Positions 1-9,556 are shown, counted from the stretch's first letter. The stretch is 64,000 bases of DNA from an uncultured Flavobacteriaceae bacterium (GCA_947498845.1 CANMLX010000006.1:62001-126000), one strand, 5' to 3'. Program-made: numbers and translations. The notes: generated by a model not told the origin, from the sequence alone.

Positions 1-1
1 T

Positions 2-1120
2 CTACTTAAAATTCCTAGTAAGTATATCAATGAAAAGCTTGTTATAGCTCATTTAGGTTATGAAAAAAAAGAACTAGACATAGCTAATCTAAAAAGTAAT
101 GAAAAAATAATGCTAACACCTAGTATTATTGAATTAAGTGAAGTGAATATTTCTACGCTACCTTATGATGCTAAAACATTAGTGATAAAAACGTTGAAAA
201 ATAAAAATACAGCCTACTCCAACAATAATGCATTAATGACGGCTTTCTACAGAGAAACCATAAAAAAAAGGAAAAGAAATGCATTATTATCTGAAGCAAT
301 AGTGAAAATCCACAAGCAACCTTACGCCAGTGTTAGAAGTGATCGTATTGAATTAATAAAATCCAGAAAAAAAGTCAATTACACTAGATTAGATACTTTG
401 GCTGTTAAATTACAAGGAGGACCTTTTAGTAATTTATACTCCGATTTAGTTAAATACCCTCAATATGTTTTTGCTGAAGGCGATATAGATTTGTACAATT
501 TTAATTATGTTAGTACTACAAACATTAATAAAAAAATTGTACATGTTGTAAGCTTCAAAGAAATTGATGGTATAGAAGCTCCTATGTATTACGGTAAATT
601 ATATATTGACGCTAAAAATCTAGCTCTAATAAAAGCTGACTATAGTCTAAATGTTGAAAATAGAGAATTATCTAGCCAAATGTTTGTTAGAAAAAAGCCT
701 AGAAGATTAGATGTCTACCCTACTGAAGCAAATTACAGTGTTAAATACAGAACAACTAATGGGAAATGGCATTATAATTATAGTAATATGTCCCTTACTT
801 TTAAAGTTAATTGGAAAGGCAAATTATTTAATAATATTTACACTTTAAGTAGCGAAATGGCTATTACAAATTGGGAAGTTAATGATTTAAATAAAATCGC
901 AGGAATAAGAAACAGAATTATTAAACCTTCTACAATTCTAACCGAACAAACCTCTGGTTTTACAGATCCAAAATTTTGGGGCGCTTACAACATTATAGAA
1001 CCTGAAAAGTCTATTGAAAATGCCATTAAGAAGATTCAAAAACGACTCAAAAAAATAAAAGAGATTAATGAAGAGGACTCTTCTGAAGCTAAAGCAATTG
1101 TAAATAGCAAATCTATGTAG
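2..1120 (+). CDS. Carboxypeptidase-like regulatory domain protein, 5'-truncated by window edge
   Basis: The reading frame is open from base 2, upstream of the first internal ATG at 110, so the gene starts outside the window. The first visible residues (a glycine-tyrosine followed by a hydrophobic strand and LTPSIIELSEVNI) look like the end of a CarboxypepD_reg-like beta-sandwich domain. The remaining ~300 residues resemble the conserved C-terminal part of Flavobacteriaceae proteins of this type, which are usually secreted or surface-exposed; their function is not established. A strong terminator follows at 1142-1176. The protein call is an inference from the domain tail, and the true N-terminus and signal peptide cannot be seen. 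Confidence 0.6.
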   Translation, partial: LLKIPSKYINEKLVIAHLGYEKKELDIANLKSNEKIMLTPSIIELSEVNISTLPYDAKTLVIKTLKNKNTAYSNNNALMTAFYRETIKKRKRNALLSEAIVKIHKQPYASVRSDRIELIKSRKKVNYTRLDTLAVKLQGGPFSNLYSDLVKYPQYVFAEGDIDLYNFNYVSTTNINKKIVHVVSFKEIDGIEAPMYYGKLYIDAKNLALIKADYSLNVENRELSSQMFVRKKPRRLDVYPTEANYSVKYRTTNGKWHYNYSNMSLTFKVNWKGKLFNNIYTLSSEMAITNWEVNDLNKIAGIRNRIIKPSTILTEQTSGFTDPKFWGAYNIIEPEKSIENAIKKIQKRLKKIKEINEEDSSEAKAIVNSKSM

Positions 1121-1141
1121 ATATAATTATTTAATTTGCAT

Positions 1142-1177
1142 AAAAAGCTTCAATATAATATATATTGAAGCTTTTTT
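1142..1177 (+). terminator. Rho-independent terminator, bidirectional
   Basis: A perfect 16-bp inverted repeat (AAAAAGCTTCAATATA and its complement, 1142-1157 and 1161-1176) has a 3-nt loop and runs into T residues. It lies 21 bp after the stop of the first gene. Confidence 0.9.
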
Positions 1178-1203
1178 ACTTTATACAACAAACGTACTAC
1201 TTA

Positions 1204-1364
1204 TTCCAATTCTTAAATGAATATACTGTAAAGTAAAATGATGGGTTTTGGAATTATACGAGACAGAAAAAATAAGCATAGCCGTAGTCACGGTTCTTTT
1301 TTATGTTGAAGATAGAATTTCAAAAGACACTTTTTAACTCAGTAAATTCATTTGGGAATTGGTA
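1204..1364. mobile_element. 161-bp MITE-like element (R1), uninterrupted copy
   Basis: The element has about 25-bp imperfect terminal inverted repeats (21 of 25 positions; core CCAATTC..AAATGAAT..TACTG) and is flanked on both sides by TTA (1201-1203 and 1365-1367), consistent with a 3-bp target duplication. Removing the nested insertion and its 8-bp duplication from the copy at 13924-14228 gives the same length of 161 bp. Inside it, CCGT-AGTC-ACGG followed by TTCTTTTTT is a short terminator-like hairpin. The right-hand TTA is also the stop codon complement of the neighbouring oxidoreductase gene. No coding capacity is seen. Confidence 0.8.
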
Positions 1365-2309
1365 TTATATTAAACGTTTTACGATATCCTTAACAGGCAA
1401 AATAGATGTCGTATGTTCAATACTAGGACCAGCTACCCAGACCGTTTTATAAGTTGCTTTTTTAGCTGCTTTTTCGGTAGCTTTCATACCAATAGAAAAC
1501 CGAATCATTTTTACCCATTTTTTAAGTTTTTTACTTTTATTTAGTAGATTTTCTATCCATGTGGCTTTAGTTCCAATTTTTTTAACATAGGGCGTGTTTA
1601 TTACTGTACATGGTGTTCCAGAAATACGTTCAGTCATTACAATATCATCAGCACCATAATCTACACAAGCTTGTTTATACTCATTAGTAACTCCCGCTTC
1701 TTTAGATGCTATAAAAGGACTTCCAACAGATACACCTTCAGCGCCATAACTCAACATTTTATCAATATCTGCTTTACACCCTACCCCTCCTGCAGATATT
1801 ATGGGAATACTACAATGTTCAACGAGTTCTGTAAGTAAGTCCTTAGGAGATATATTACCTCTATGGCCTCCAGCTTGATTATTTACAGCTATAACAGCAT
1901 CGGCGCCTAAACCTTCAACCTTTTTTGCAAATTTTAAATCTACAACATCACAAAATACTTTTATACCAGCCTTATGGGCTTCTTTTATGGTTTCCTCTGG
2001 GCTTCCTAGAGACGTAATTATAAAGTCGCACCCCTCTTCACTCAATACTCTAAGTTGCTCTTTATATTTTATGTTAGATTTATTTACAATTAAATTAAAT
2101 CCATAAGCTCCACCTTCAACTTTTTTAGATTTTAACTCTTTAATAGCTTCTCTTAATTCTCCTAAAGTTCTATAGTTAAGAGCAGGAATACAACCAGCAA
2201 TACCACATTTCATGGCTTCGATAACCATAGCAGTATTAGATACTAAAAACATAGGAGCTTGAATAATGGGATACTTGATATTTAAAAGGTTAGTAAGTTT
2301 AGTATTCAT
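1365..2309 (-). CDS. Nitronate monooxygenase / FMN-dependent NAD(P)H oxidoreductase family
   Basis: The 314-residue protein has the 2-nitropropane dioxygenase/FabK-like TIM-barrel pattern: an N-terminal YPIIQAPM strand (residues 14-21), the family signature NNQAGGHRG near residue 143, and phosphate-binding glycines in IISAGGVG and AEGVSVGSPF. Family members are soluble FMN enzymes that oxidise nitronates or act as enoyl-ACP reductases, and the substrate cannot be chosen here. Length is normal for the family. The gene stands alone between a MITE-like element on its 3' side and a divergent or unlinked neighbour. Its stop codon coincides with the flanking TTA of that element. Confidence 0.85.
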   Translation of the reverse strand: MNTKLTNLLNIKYPIIQAPMFLVSNTAMVIEAMKCGIAGCIPALNYRTLGELREAIKELKSKKVEGGAYGFNLIVNKSNIKYKEQLRVLSEEGCDFIITSLGSPEETIKEAHKAGIKVFCDVVDLKFAKKVEGLGADAVIAVNNQAGGHRGNISPKDLLTELVEHCSIPIISAGGVGCKADIDKMLSYGAEGVSVGSPFIASKEAGVTNEYKQACVDYGADDIVMTERISGTPCTVINTPYVKKIGTKATWIENLLNKSKKLKKWVKMIRFSIGMKATEKAAKKATYKTVWVAGPSIEHTTSILPVKDIVKRLI

Positions 2310-2379
2310 GTTAACATATTGATTTTAACAAATATAAATAAAATTTACTATGCGTGCATAACAACTAAGTTGGGAAATA

Positions 2380-2412
2380 AAAAATGTCCAGAATTTAATC
2401 CTAGACATTTTT
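2380..2412 (-). terminator. Rho-independent terminator of the PilJ-domain gene
   Basis: AAAAATGTC (2380-2388) pairs with GACATTTTT (2404-2412). Read on the minus strand it ends in a T run and lies just past the stop at 2436. Confidence 0.75.
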
Positions 2413-2435
2413 TAAATTAGTTATATCGCATATTA

Positions 2436-3275
2436 TTAAAGCGTATACAAGTTTGTTACTTTATTAAAAAGGTATAAGAGATTGTTAGTTGTTACTCTTA
2501 TTTTTTCTAGAGACATTTTATTTCTCATAAAATCTCCCTTGCTAGAATTTATCTCCACATCGATAAGACTAACTATTTTTGATAGCGCATCGTCGATTTT
2601 AGAATTATTTAGCGAATTAACCTTTAAATCATTTACAACAGTCCCCATACTGATATAAGCTTCTTTATAAGAATTAGAGACAGCCTTTGCAAATTTATTG
2701 TTTTTTGAATGCTGATTATAGTATGCTGAAGCAGCATAATATAGACACAATTTTTGAGAGAGCATTCTTTGTTTACCTGATTTATTTATTGTTTCAACTT
2801 TTTGTGTACTTGCTGTATTTGATTTTTTTATTTCATTAGTAAATTTAGCATCTTCCTCTATAGCCAATACCAAAGCATGGCATTTTTTCAATAATTTTTC
2901 TGCATCTTTTAAAATCGTTTTCACTGTAACTTTAGGCTTCTTAATAGTATGCTTAAAACGCTTCCATGCTACTTTTTCTTGTTTAATAAGTGTTTTAACT
3001 TTTAAGCTTTGCTCAGACGAATTATCCTCTAAAATCTGTAAATGCTTCTCAAATATTGCTATACTTGAAATGTATTCGTTAGGACTTGTAGCAATAGGCT
3101 TAATCATACTTAAAACCTTAATTTTGGCAATACGTTGAGATAACATACGCTGTTTTCCTGAAATATTTACAGCTTTTTCATAAGTAATGTTCCCATAATT
3201 TAATGTAAATCCATAGGAAGTAGTGATGGTTAGTGAGAAGCTAACCAACAAAAATAGAGAGAATTTAACTTTCAT
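2436..3275 (-). CDS. Secreted protein with two PilJ-type (MCP N-terminal) sensor domains
   Basis: This is a 279-residue protein with an N-terminal signal peptide (about residues 1-22). The hallmark SGKQRMLSQR/K occurs twice, near residues 39 and 166. This motif defines the type IV pili methyl-accepting chemotaxis transducer N-terminal domain, related to the nitrate-sensing fold of NarX/NarQ. No transmembrane signalling, HAMP or output domain follows, so this is a free periplasmic tandem of helical sensor domains. In Bacteroidetes such stand-alone proteins have no assigned role. It is monocistronic with its own terminator at 2380-2412. Confidence 0.75.
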   Translation of the reverse strand: MKVKFSLFLLVSFSLTITTSYGFTLNYGNITYEKAVNISGKQRMLSQRIAKIKVLSMIKPIATSPNEYISSIAIFEKHLQILEDNSSEQSLKVKTLIKQEKVAWKRFKHTIKKPKVTVKTILKDAEKLLKKCHALVLAIEEDAKFTNEIKKSNTASTQKVETINKSGKQRMLSQKLCLYYAASAYYNQHSKNNKFAKAVSNSYKEAYISMGTVVNDLKVNSLNNSKIDDALSKIVSLIDVEINSSKGDFMRNKMSLEKIRVTTNNLLYLFNKVTNLYTL

Positions 3276-3446
3276 TATATTTATTTTTATTGTTAATAAT
3301 AGACAAGTGTAAAAACCTGAATAGGTAAAATATTACAATTTGCAGTATTAAAATAACAAAAATTCTTACGAAAAACAACTCCAAACTGCTTTTTTTAAGT
3401 ACGTTAACTTAAAATATTTTAAAAAAAATCGACAAAAAGCATCTGA

Positions 3447-4673
3447 TTATAAAAATCTATAATAACCACATTTTAAATAGCTTCCTTCAAGGAAACTAAC
3501 TGGGTGATCTATATCATGACCTGTTTTTAAAAGTGTTTTATAGTCTCTTTTGGTTGCTGATAATACCTGTTTATTAATATCAAAAAAGGCTTGGGTGGTT
3601 ATTCTTGAAGAACAAGATGCTAGTATTAGAAGTCCGTTTTTTGCGGTTAATTTCTCCCCTAATACTGCTAATTGCGCATATTTCTTTTTTGCTAATTCTA
3701 TTTCTGAAGCTTGTTTTGCAAAACTAGGAGGGTCAATCACTACAACATCAAATGTTATTTTTTGTTGGATAAGTTTATTTAGCGCTTTAAAAGCATCTCC
3801 TGCTATTGTTTTATGTTTTCCTGAATATGCATTCAATTTTCCATTATGAATAGCAATTTCTAAGGCTTGTTTACTTATATCTAAACTCGTCACTTCCTTA
3901 GCGCCATTATAAAGTGCATGTACAGAAAATCCTCCAGCGTAAGAAAACACATCTAATACTGTTTTACTCTTACTCCACTTCCCTACTTGTTTTCTATTAG
4001 CGCGATGATCTAAAAAATAGCCTGTTTTATGGCCTTTAATAACATTTGCTGAAAAGTTAACACCATGTTCTACAAATTTAACTACTTCATTTTCTAAAAC
4101 ACCATAAACAATATCTCCATCTTTTAAATCATGATTTTGCGATTGTTGTAAACCTCTACTTAGCCTAATTACAATAGTATTTGCATTTGAAATCTCCTGA
4201 AGACTTTTTAAAATAGATTCTAAATAGGGTAACCATACCTCAGAATACAACTTAACAACTAAAACATGTGCATATACATCGGCAATTAACCCTGGAAAAC
4301 CGTCGTTTTCTCCAAATAAAAGACGGTAGCTGTTGGTGTTACTTTGTAGTAGTTCTTGACGTTTTGCAAAAGCTTTTTCTATTTTGGACTTAAAAAAAGC
4401 GGCATTAACTTCTACTTTTTCTAAACCACTATGAATCATTTTGATTCGTATGGGCGATGGGGCATCATACAATCCTATACCTATAACTTTATTTGCCTTT
4501 TTGCTAAAAACAATTGCTAAATCTCCTGTTTTAGCATTAGCATTTATTTTTGTAATACTATTAGAAAACACCCAAGGATGCCTGTTTAGAACAGATTGTT
4601 CTCCTTTTGCGTTTAGTTTTATTGCTAAACGCTTAGGGACACAATTGGGTTTTATTTTTAAGGAAAAAGACAT
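3447..4673 (-). CDS. Class I rRNA large-subunit methyltransferase (RlmI/RlmK-like)
   Basis: The 408-residue protein starts with a PUA-type RNA-binding region (RHPWVFSNSI near residue 31), followed by a linker and a Rossmann SAM-dependent methyltransferase domain. Motif I is VLDVFSYAGGFSVHA near residue 240. The catalytic/SAM motif VVIDPPSFAK is near residue 310. This arrangement is that of RlmI, which makes 5-methylcytosine in 23S rRNA, but paralogues modify other bases, so specificity is inferred only. The length matches the family. The gene is transcribed alone. Confidence 0.85.
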   Translation of the reverse strand: MSFSLKIKPNCVPKRLAIKLNAKGEQSVLNRHPWVFSNSITKINANAKTGDLAIVFSKKANKVIGIGLYDAPSPIRIKMIHSGLEKVEVNAAFFKSKIEKAFAKRQELLQSNTNSYRLLFGENDGFPGLIADVYAHVLVVKLYSEVWLPYLESILKSLQEISNANTIVIRLSRGLQQSQNHDLKDGDIVYGVLENEVVKFVEHGVNFSANVIKGHKTGYFLDHRANRKQVGKWSKSKTVLDVFSYAGGFSVHALYNGAKEVTSLDISKQALEIAIHNGKLNAYSGKHKTIAGDAFKALNKLIQQKITFDVVVIDPPSFAKQASEIELAKKKYAQLAVLGEKLTAKNGLLILASCSSRITTQAFFDINKQVLSATKRDYKTLLKTGHDIDHPVSFLEGSYLKCGYYRFL

Positions 4674-4733
4674 AAACTGGTTTAAAAGCTTTCAAAAGTA
4701 TGTTTTTCAATTATAAATAATTAGAATTTCAAC

Positions 4734-4760
4734 AAAAAAACGCAACCTTTTATGGTTGCG
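4734..4760 (-). terminator. Terminator hairpin, CGCAACC/GGTTGCG family
   Basis: CGCAACC (4741-4747) and GGTTGCG (4754-4760) form the stem, and the minus-strand transcript then runs into seven T residues. It serves the lipoprotein gene ending at 4855. The same stem sequence is used at 6574 and 7500. Confidence 0.8.
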
Positions 4761-4854
4761 CTTAGATACTTTATAAGGTGTTCAAGAAATTAAAATTATA
4801 AAATTGAGTTTCTATGTTAAAACCTTACTTTTATATTATAATTAAGAAGCTGGT

Positions 4855-5376
4855 TTAATTTCTCTTAAAAGATAAAACCGCTTTAATATTTGAGGTTCCA
4901 GGGAATCCTGATTGTGATAAATCTAATTCTTCCTCAATAGATAAGACTAATGAAGTATTCGTTAATTCTTCAATTTTCATATTTGCTTCACCTCTAATTG
5001 ATTTAGTTATAATCTCATTTCCATTTTTTTCCCAAGTCCCAGAGGTAATCCCTACATCAAAATTGCTGATATTCTGAGTAGTTGCTTGACCTAAAACTGT
5101 TGATGTTAACTTAAGGCTAAATGAGCCTTCTGATGTAATCTCGTTTGGATTTTCTTCAAATGCAATGTTATAATCAATATCAAACGCTTCTCCCACAAAA
5201 TCAGTAGTTAGAGTTTGTCCTTGAGTTGAAGTAACTGTTTTTCCTACATAATCATAACTTGTCATATCCCATTTTCCAAGAATATCTCCTGAAGTATCAG
5301 ATGATGAATCATCATCCTTAGAACAAGATGTAAACACTAAAAATAAAGCAACAAATAAAAAGTTTAATTTTTTCAT
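4855..5376 (-). CDS. Lipocalin-like lipoprotein
   Basis: This 173-residue protein has a lipoprotein signal peptide ending in the lipobox FTSC (Cys at residue 18) followed by SKDDDSSSD, the usual acidic spacer of Bacteroidetes lipoproteins. The mature part begins GKWDMTSYDY and ends in paired strands (SLVLSIEEELDL, AVLSFKR), a pattern typical of the lipocalin-like domains common in this phylum. The ligand is unknown. It is flanked by terminators, so it is probably a single-gene unit. The protein at 6724 carries related strand patterns. Confidence 0.75.
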   Translation of the reverse strand: MKKLNFLFVALFLVFTSCSKDDDSSSDTSGDILGKWDMTSYDYVGKTVTSTQGQTLTTDFVGEAFDIDYNIAFEENPNEITSEGSFSLKLTSTVLGQATTQNISNFDVGITSGTWEKNGNEIITKSIRGEANMKIEELTNTSLVLSIEEELDLSQSGFPGTSNIKAVLSFKRN

Positions 5377-5412
5377 AAAATGAGAGTTTTTTAAATTTCA
5401 AGCAATGATACA

Positions 5413-5453
5413 GGAGTTTATACTTATAAAAAAACGGGAAACCGTAAAACTCC
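5413..5453 (-). terminator. Terminator downstream of the 338-residue unknown gene
   Basis: ACGG-GAAA-CCGT (5434-5445) is followed on the minus strand by a T run. An outer stem GGAGTTT/AAACTCC (5413-5419 and 5447-5453) encloses it. Confidence 0.6.
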
Positions 5454-5507
5454 ACTTTTATTACTTAAAAATTTTTAGTTAAACTTTTTAAAGTAAGATA
5501 CATCTTA

Positions 5508-6524
5508 CTAATCGATTGGCTTAGGTAAATTTTTAGGTTTTGGTAATTTATCGAACCAAGCCATACCTTTTAATTTTTCAAGTGTATAATCTTTAGCTAA
5601 ATCTTGTACTTCTTTTTCGCTCATATCTGCTAGTTTTTCAGAATGTTTATATTCTATATGAACAAATACATCGCTAGAAGAAAGTGTATACTTTTTCCCC
5701 ATTATTCTGGACTTAATAGGTTTTTGGCGTACTTGTGTTTTTTTACATTCTTTGTTCCACCCCCAGGTTTCTTCAATATCAAACTGGTATTGGGTTTCCC
5801 ATTCTAAACTTACCGGGATGGTATATATAATAATCACATTATGAGACTCTAATACTTTTTTTACTAGTTTTTTCTGATTAGCTTCTACCGTTAAATCTAA
5901 TTTAGAATCTAAGCCTAAATCTTCTAGAGCAAGATTACTACTTAATTGATATTTAAAAGCTTTTATTATTTCTAAAGAAGCTTCAAAGGTATCTGTTTGT
6001 GTTATTATTTTAGATCGATACCTCTCAAACTTCTTGTACCTAGGAGGGTATACTAAAACACTTCTTGTTATTTTTCTTTTAACGACTTGCCATACACAAT
6101 TCTCTTCTGGTGCTTCTCTTTCTCTAGGAACTCTTACTATAGGCTCACTGAAAAAAATATTAATAGCAGTTTTATCATCTAAGATATTTTCAATATTAAA
6201 AGCACTTAAATTTACATCTATTGATGGTAACTCCTCTCTTAATTCTTCTTCGTTCTTACTCAGATAATTTGAAATATCTTCAATCTTCTCATTAGTTAAA
6301 TAGGAAATGGACGGTGTATCCCTTACTGTATCCAACATATACCTTATAGAATCTGTTGATACCTTTTTAGTCCCTTTAGTTTTTAAAAAATTATTAATAA
6401 AATCTGCTCTAAATTTGGCATCATTATTTTCAATGCCCTTTAAAATTTCGTTTCCAATAACATGGGACTTATCAAAATGTCCTCTATGCTCTCCTTTACT
6501 GTTATATACTTCTATGTCTTCCAT
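5508..6524 (-). CDS. Hypothetical protein, 338 residues
   Basis: I do not recognise a family. The protein has no signal peptide or membrane segment and looks cytoplasmic. The N-terminal ~100 residues are helical and charged. The centre (about residues 105-260) contains beta-rich, aromatic segments such as VLVYPPRYKKFERYR and IIIYTIPVSLEWETQ. The C-terminus ends in a proline-lysine tail (LPKPKNLPKPID). It sits between two small lipocalin-like genes with terminators on both sides, so it appears independently transcribed. The complete frame with normal codon use argues for a real gene. Confidence 0.65.
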   Translation of the reverse strand: MEDIEVYNSKGEHRGHFDKSHVIGNEILKGIENNDAKFRADFINNFLKTKGTKKVSTDSIRYMLDTVRDTPSISYLTNEKIEDISNYLSKNEEELREELPSIDVNLSAFNIENILDDKTAINIFFSEPIVRVPREREAPEENCVWQVVKRKITRSVLVYPPRYKKFERYRSKIITQTDTFEASLEIIKAFKYQLSSNLALEDLGLDSKLDLTVEANQKKLVKKVLESHNVIIIYTIPVSLEWETQYQFDIEETWGWNKECKKTQVRQKPIKSRIMGKKYTLSSSDVFVHIEYKHSEKLADMSEKEVQDLAKDYTLEKLKGMAWFDKLPKPKNLPKPID

Positions 6525-6573
6525 TGGTTAAAAAGTTAGTTATCATAAACTTACAAATAAAAAAGGGAATACA

Positions 6574-6601
6574 AAAACGCAACCATTTCTGGTTGCGTTT
6601 T
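6574..6601. terminator. Bidirectional terminator, CGCAACC/GGTTGCG family
   Basis: AAAACGCAACC and GGTTGCGTTTT flank a 6-nt loop, with A and T runs on either side. It separates the genes ending at 6724 and starting at 6524. Confidence 0.8.
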
Positions 6602-6723
6602 AGAAATTTATCTTTTAATAATTACTATATCTATTGTCTTATTATAAACATCTACATAGACTTTATAGTTCTACTAATATTAACTTCAACATGTTTAAAC
6701 TCTAAACATCAAATTATTCAAAG

Positions 6724-7350
6724 TTATATTGTTTTAACGTCTCTATCTTCTTGTCCTTCTTTACCATCATTAAAAACAACTATCGCATTATCTTCTAAAG
6801 CATAAATAGATTCAAAAACTTGTGAACTACAAATTTCTTCTGAATTTTTATAATTACTAGTAATAGTAAGCTTATCCAATTTAAACGTTAAAGTAGTCTT
6901 AAGTTTGCATTCGTCTAATTCAACAAATTCACCTTTCTCCATAGTAGATACCCATTGCCAAGTTCCTGTTAATTTATTTGCAAGTGACTGCCCTTCAAAA
7001 CCATTATCATCATTAGATATTCTCTTTAAAGTCACAAAAATATCAGCAGTATCTATGTTTGCTGGGGCTTTAGAAGCCCCTACTATTTGCTTAACTGATA
7101 AAACTAAAACAGTTTCATTAAGTTCTTCTATCTTATTGATTACCGTAGCTCTGTTAGTTGCATTTATAAAAAAATTATTGCCTCTGTTTTTATATGTAAC
7201 AGGAGCTAAAATTTTCAGGTCTTTATTTTCTTGAATTGCCAGTTCCGAGGATCTAACACTGTCGCTTAACATTTTTGGGTCTGAATTACCATCATATTTA
7301 ATATAAGATGCAAATACCAAAACAATAAGTAGGATACATATTTTTTTCAT
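6724..7350 (-). CDS. Degenerate lipocalin-like secreted protein
   Basis: The 208-residue protein has a hydrophobic N-terminal signal (ICILLIVLVFASYIKY), but the lipobox cysteine expected at this position is missing (AS-Y instead of S-C). Residues ~45-115 (KIEELNETVLVLSVKQIV ... IFVTLKRI) match the closing strands of a lipocalin-like domain. Residues ~125-200 then begin a new one (LTGTWQWVS, LTFKLDKLTITSNY) that stops before its closing strands. The gene therefore looks like a chimera of the end of one domain and the start of another. A terminator follows at 6574. It may be a decaying gene, although the frame is intact. Confidence 0.5.
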   Translation of the reverse strand: MKKICILLIVLVFASYIKYDGNSDPKMLSDSVRSSELAIQENKDLKILAPVTYKNRGNNFFINATNRATVINKIEELNETVLVLSVKQIVGASKAPANIDTADIFVTLKRISNDDNGFEGQSLANKLTGTWQWVSTMEKGEFVELDECKLKTTLTFKLDKLTITSNYKNSEEICSSQVFESIYALEDNAIVVFNDGKEGQEDRDVKTI

Positions 7351-7497
7351 TTTGATTTGGTTTTTAAAACATTGATAATGATAAACTTACGATATTACAC
7401 CTCATAAAACAACAATTAAACTATGTTTTATGCTTTTTATCGATTAAATACACAAAAAAGTAATACTAAACTTACTTATTTAAAATTTCTCACAAAA

Positions 7498-7525
7498 AAA
7501 CGCAACCAAAATGGTTGCGTTTTTT
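7498..7525 (-). terminator. Terminator of dnaK, CGCAACC/GGTTGCG family
   Basis: ACGCAACCA (7500-7508) pairs with TGGTTGCGT (7512-7520), with A and T runs outside. It is the third use of this stem within 2.8 kb. Confidence 0.8.
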
Positions 7526-7609
7526 ATTCAAAGTCTATATAATTCTGAAAATAAACTCAGAATCATATTAACATTATTTCACTTTCTCGAAGTCTATACT
7601 TAGACTTTT

Positions 7610-7646
7610 GCCTGTCTTGAGCAAAGTCGAAAGACTTAGTACAGGC
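7610..7646 (-). other. Stem-loop directly after the dnaK stop codon
   Basis: GCCTGT (7610-7615) pairs with ACAGGC (7641-7646), and an inner AAGTC-GAAA-GACTT stem lies at 7624-7637. It overlaps the last base of the dnaK stop and lacks a T run, so it may protect the mRNA end rather than terminate. Confidence 0.5.
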
Positions 7647-9556
7647 TACTTAACTTCTTCGAAGTCTACGTCTTCAACATTATCTCCTTCTGACTGAGCT
7701 TGATCTCCTGCCGGCGCATCAGGCCCAGGAGCACCACCACCTTGTTGTGCTTCAGCTTGAGCCTTGTAAATCTCTTCACTAGCAGTTTTCCAGATTTCGT
7801 TAATATTATCTAACGCTGGTTGAATTGTTGCTACATCTTTAGTTTCGTAAGCTTTTTTCAATTCATCCAAAGCGCCTTCGATCTTAGATTTATTATCAGC
7901 AGATAATTTATCTCCAGATTCTTTTAATAATTTTTCTGTTTGGAAAATCATAGAATCTGCTTCATTCAATTTCTTAGCATCTTCAGCTGCTTTAGCATCT
8001 GCTTCTGCATTTGCTTCTGCATCTGCTTTCATTTTTTCGATTTCTTCTTCTGTTAATCCAGAAGATGCTTCAATGCGAATATCTTGCTTTTTACCTGTTG
8101 CTTTATCTTCAGCAGATACTTTAATAATACCATTGGCATCAATATCGAACGTTACTTCAATTTGAGGCGTTCCTCTTTGTGCTGGCGGAATACCATCTAA
8201 ATGAAAACGCCCAATTGTTTTATTATGCGCTGCCATTGGTCGCTCTCCTTGTAATACATGAATCTCAACTGATGGTTGATTATCTGCTGCTGTAGAAAAT
8301 ACTTGAGATTTTTTTGTAGGTATCGTTGTATTTGCTTCAATAAGCTTTGTCATTACATTACCCATAGTTTCGATACCAAGAGATAATGGTGTTACGTCTA
8401 GAAGTAATACATCTTTAACGTCTCCTGTTAAAACGCCTCCTTGGATACCAGCTCCTAAAGATACTACCTCATCTGGATTCACGCCTTTACTTGGTGCTTT
8501 TCCAAAGAATTTTTCAACAGCTTCCTGTACCGCAGGAATACGTGTAGACCCTCCTACTAATATTACCTCATCAATATCACTTTTAGATAAACCTGCTGCT
8601 TTAAGTGCAGACTGGCAAGGCTCTATGGTACGTTTTACTAAATCGTCTATTAACTGCTCAAATTTAGAACGTGTTAATGTACGTACTAAGTGTTTTGGGC
8701 CACTTGCTGTAGCTGTGATATAAGGTAAATTTATTTCTGTTTGCGCAGAAGATGATAATTCTATCTTCGCTTTTTCAGCAGCTTCTTTTAAACGTTGTAA
8801 AGACATTGGATCGTCTCTTAAATCTAAAGACTCCTCTGCTTTAAACTCATCTGCCAACCAGTTGATAATTTTCTCATCTACATCGTCTCCTCCTAAATGC
8901 GTATCGCCATCTGTGGATAACACTTCAAATACACCGTCTCCTAATTCTAGGATAGAAACATCGTGTGTACCACCACCAAAATCGAAAACTACTATTTTTT
9001 GGTCAGTGCCTTTTTTGTCCATACCGTAAGCTAAGGCAGCTGCAGTAGGTTCGTTAATAATACGTCTTACTTTTAAACCTGCAATCTCACCAGCTTCTTT
9101 TGTAGCTTGACGTTGAGAATCGTTAAAGTAGGCTGGCACTGTAATTACAGCTTCACTTACATCTTGACCTAAATAGTCTTCGGCAGTTTTCTTCATTTTT
9201 TGAAGAATCATTGCTGATAATTCCTGAGGTGTATATAAACGACCATCTATGTCAACTCTAGGTGTATCGTTATCTCCTTTTACTACTTTATATGGTACGC
9301 GCTCTGCTTCTTTTTTAGACTCAGAATACTTATTCCCCATAAAACGTTTAATAGAATAAACTGTTTTGGTAGGGTTAGTAACTGCTTGTCGTTTTGCCGG
9401 ATCTCCTACTTTAATTTCTCCGCCCTCAACAAACGCAATAACCGATGGTGTAGTACGCTTTCCTTCAGCATTTGGGATAACTACAGGATCATTCCCTTCC
9501 ATTACAGAAACGCAAGAGTTGGTTGTTCCTAAATCTATTCCAATAATTTTACTCAT
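7646..9556 (-). CDS. dnaK: Chaperone DnaK (Hsp70)
   Basis: This is a 636-residue Hsp70, the usual bacterial length. The nucleotide-binding domain (about 1-385) starts [13 protein letters not shown] and contains the second phosphate loop [11 protein letters not shown] and the adenosine motif [11 protein letters not shown]. The substrate-binding domain (about 390-510) and helical lid follow. The C-terminal tail is Gly/Pro/Asp-rich and ends DVDFEEVK, a conserved co-chaperone contact motif. It folds client proteins in the cytoplasm with DnaJ and GrpE, neither of which is adjacent, so the gene is monocistronic. The upstream region carries a 13-bp palindrome (9639-9651) as a possible operator. Confidence 0.98.
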   Translation of the reverse strand: MSKIIGIDLGTTNSCVSVMEGNDPVVIPNAEGKRTTPSVIAFVEGGEIKVGDPAKRQAVTNPTKTVYSIKRFMGNKYSESKKEAERVPYKVVKGDNDTPRVDIDGRLYTPQELSAMILQKMKKTAEDYLGQDVSEAVITVPAYFNDSQRQATKEAGEIAGLKVRRIINEPTAAALAYGMDKKGTDQKIVVFDFGGGTHDVSILELGDGVFEVLSTDGDTHLGGDDVDEKIINWLADEFKAEESLDLRDDPMSLQRLKEAAEKAKIELSSSAQTEINLPYITATASGPKHLVRTLTRSKFEQLIDDLVKRTIEPCQSALKAAGLSKSDIDEVILVGGSTRIPAVQEAVEKFFGKAPSKGVNPDEVVSLGAGIQGGVLTGDVKDVLLLDVTPLSLGIETMGNVMTKLIEANTTIPTKKSQVFSTAADNQPSVEIHVLQGERPMAAHNKTIGRFHLDGIPPAQRGTPQIEVTFDIDANGIIKVSAEDKATGKKQDIRIEASSGLTEEEIEKMKADAEANAEADAKAAEDAKKLNEADSMIFQTEKLLKESGDKLSADNKSKIEGALDELKKAYETKDVATIQPALDNINEIWKTASEEIYKAQAEAQQGGGAPGPDAPAGDQAQSEGDNVEDVDFEEVK

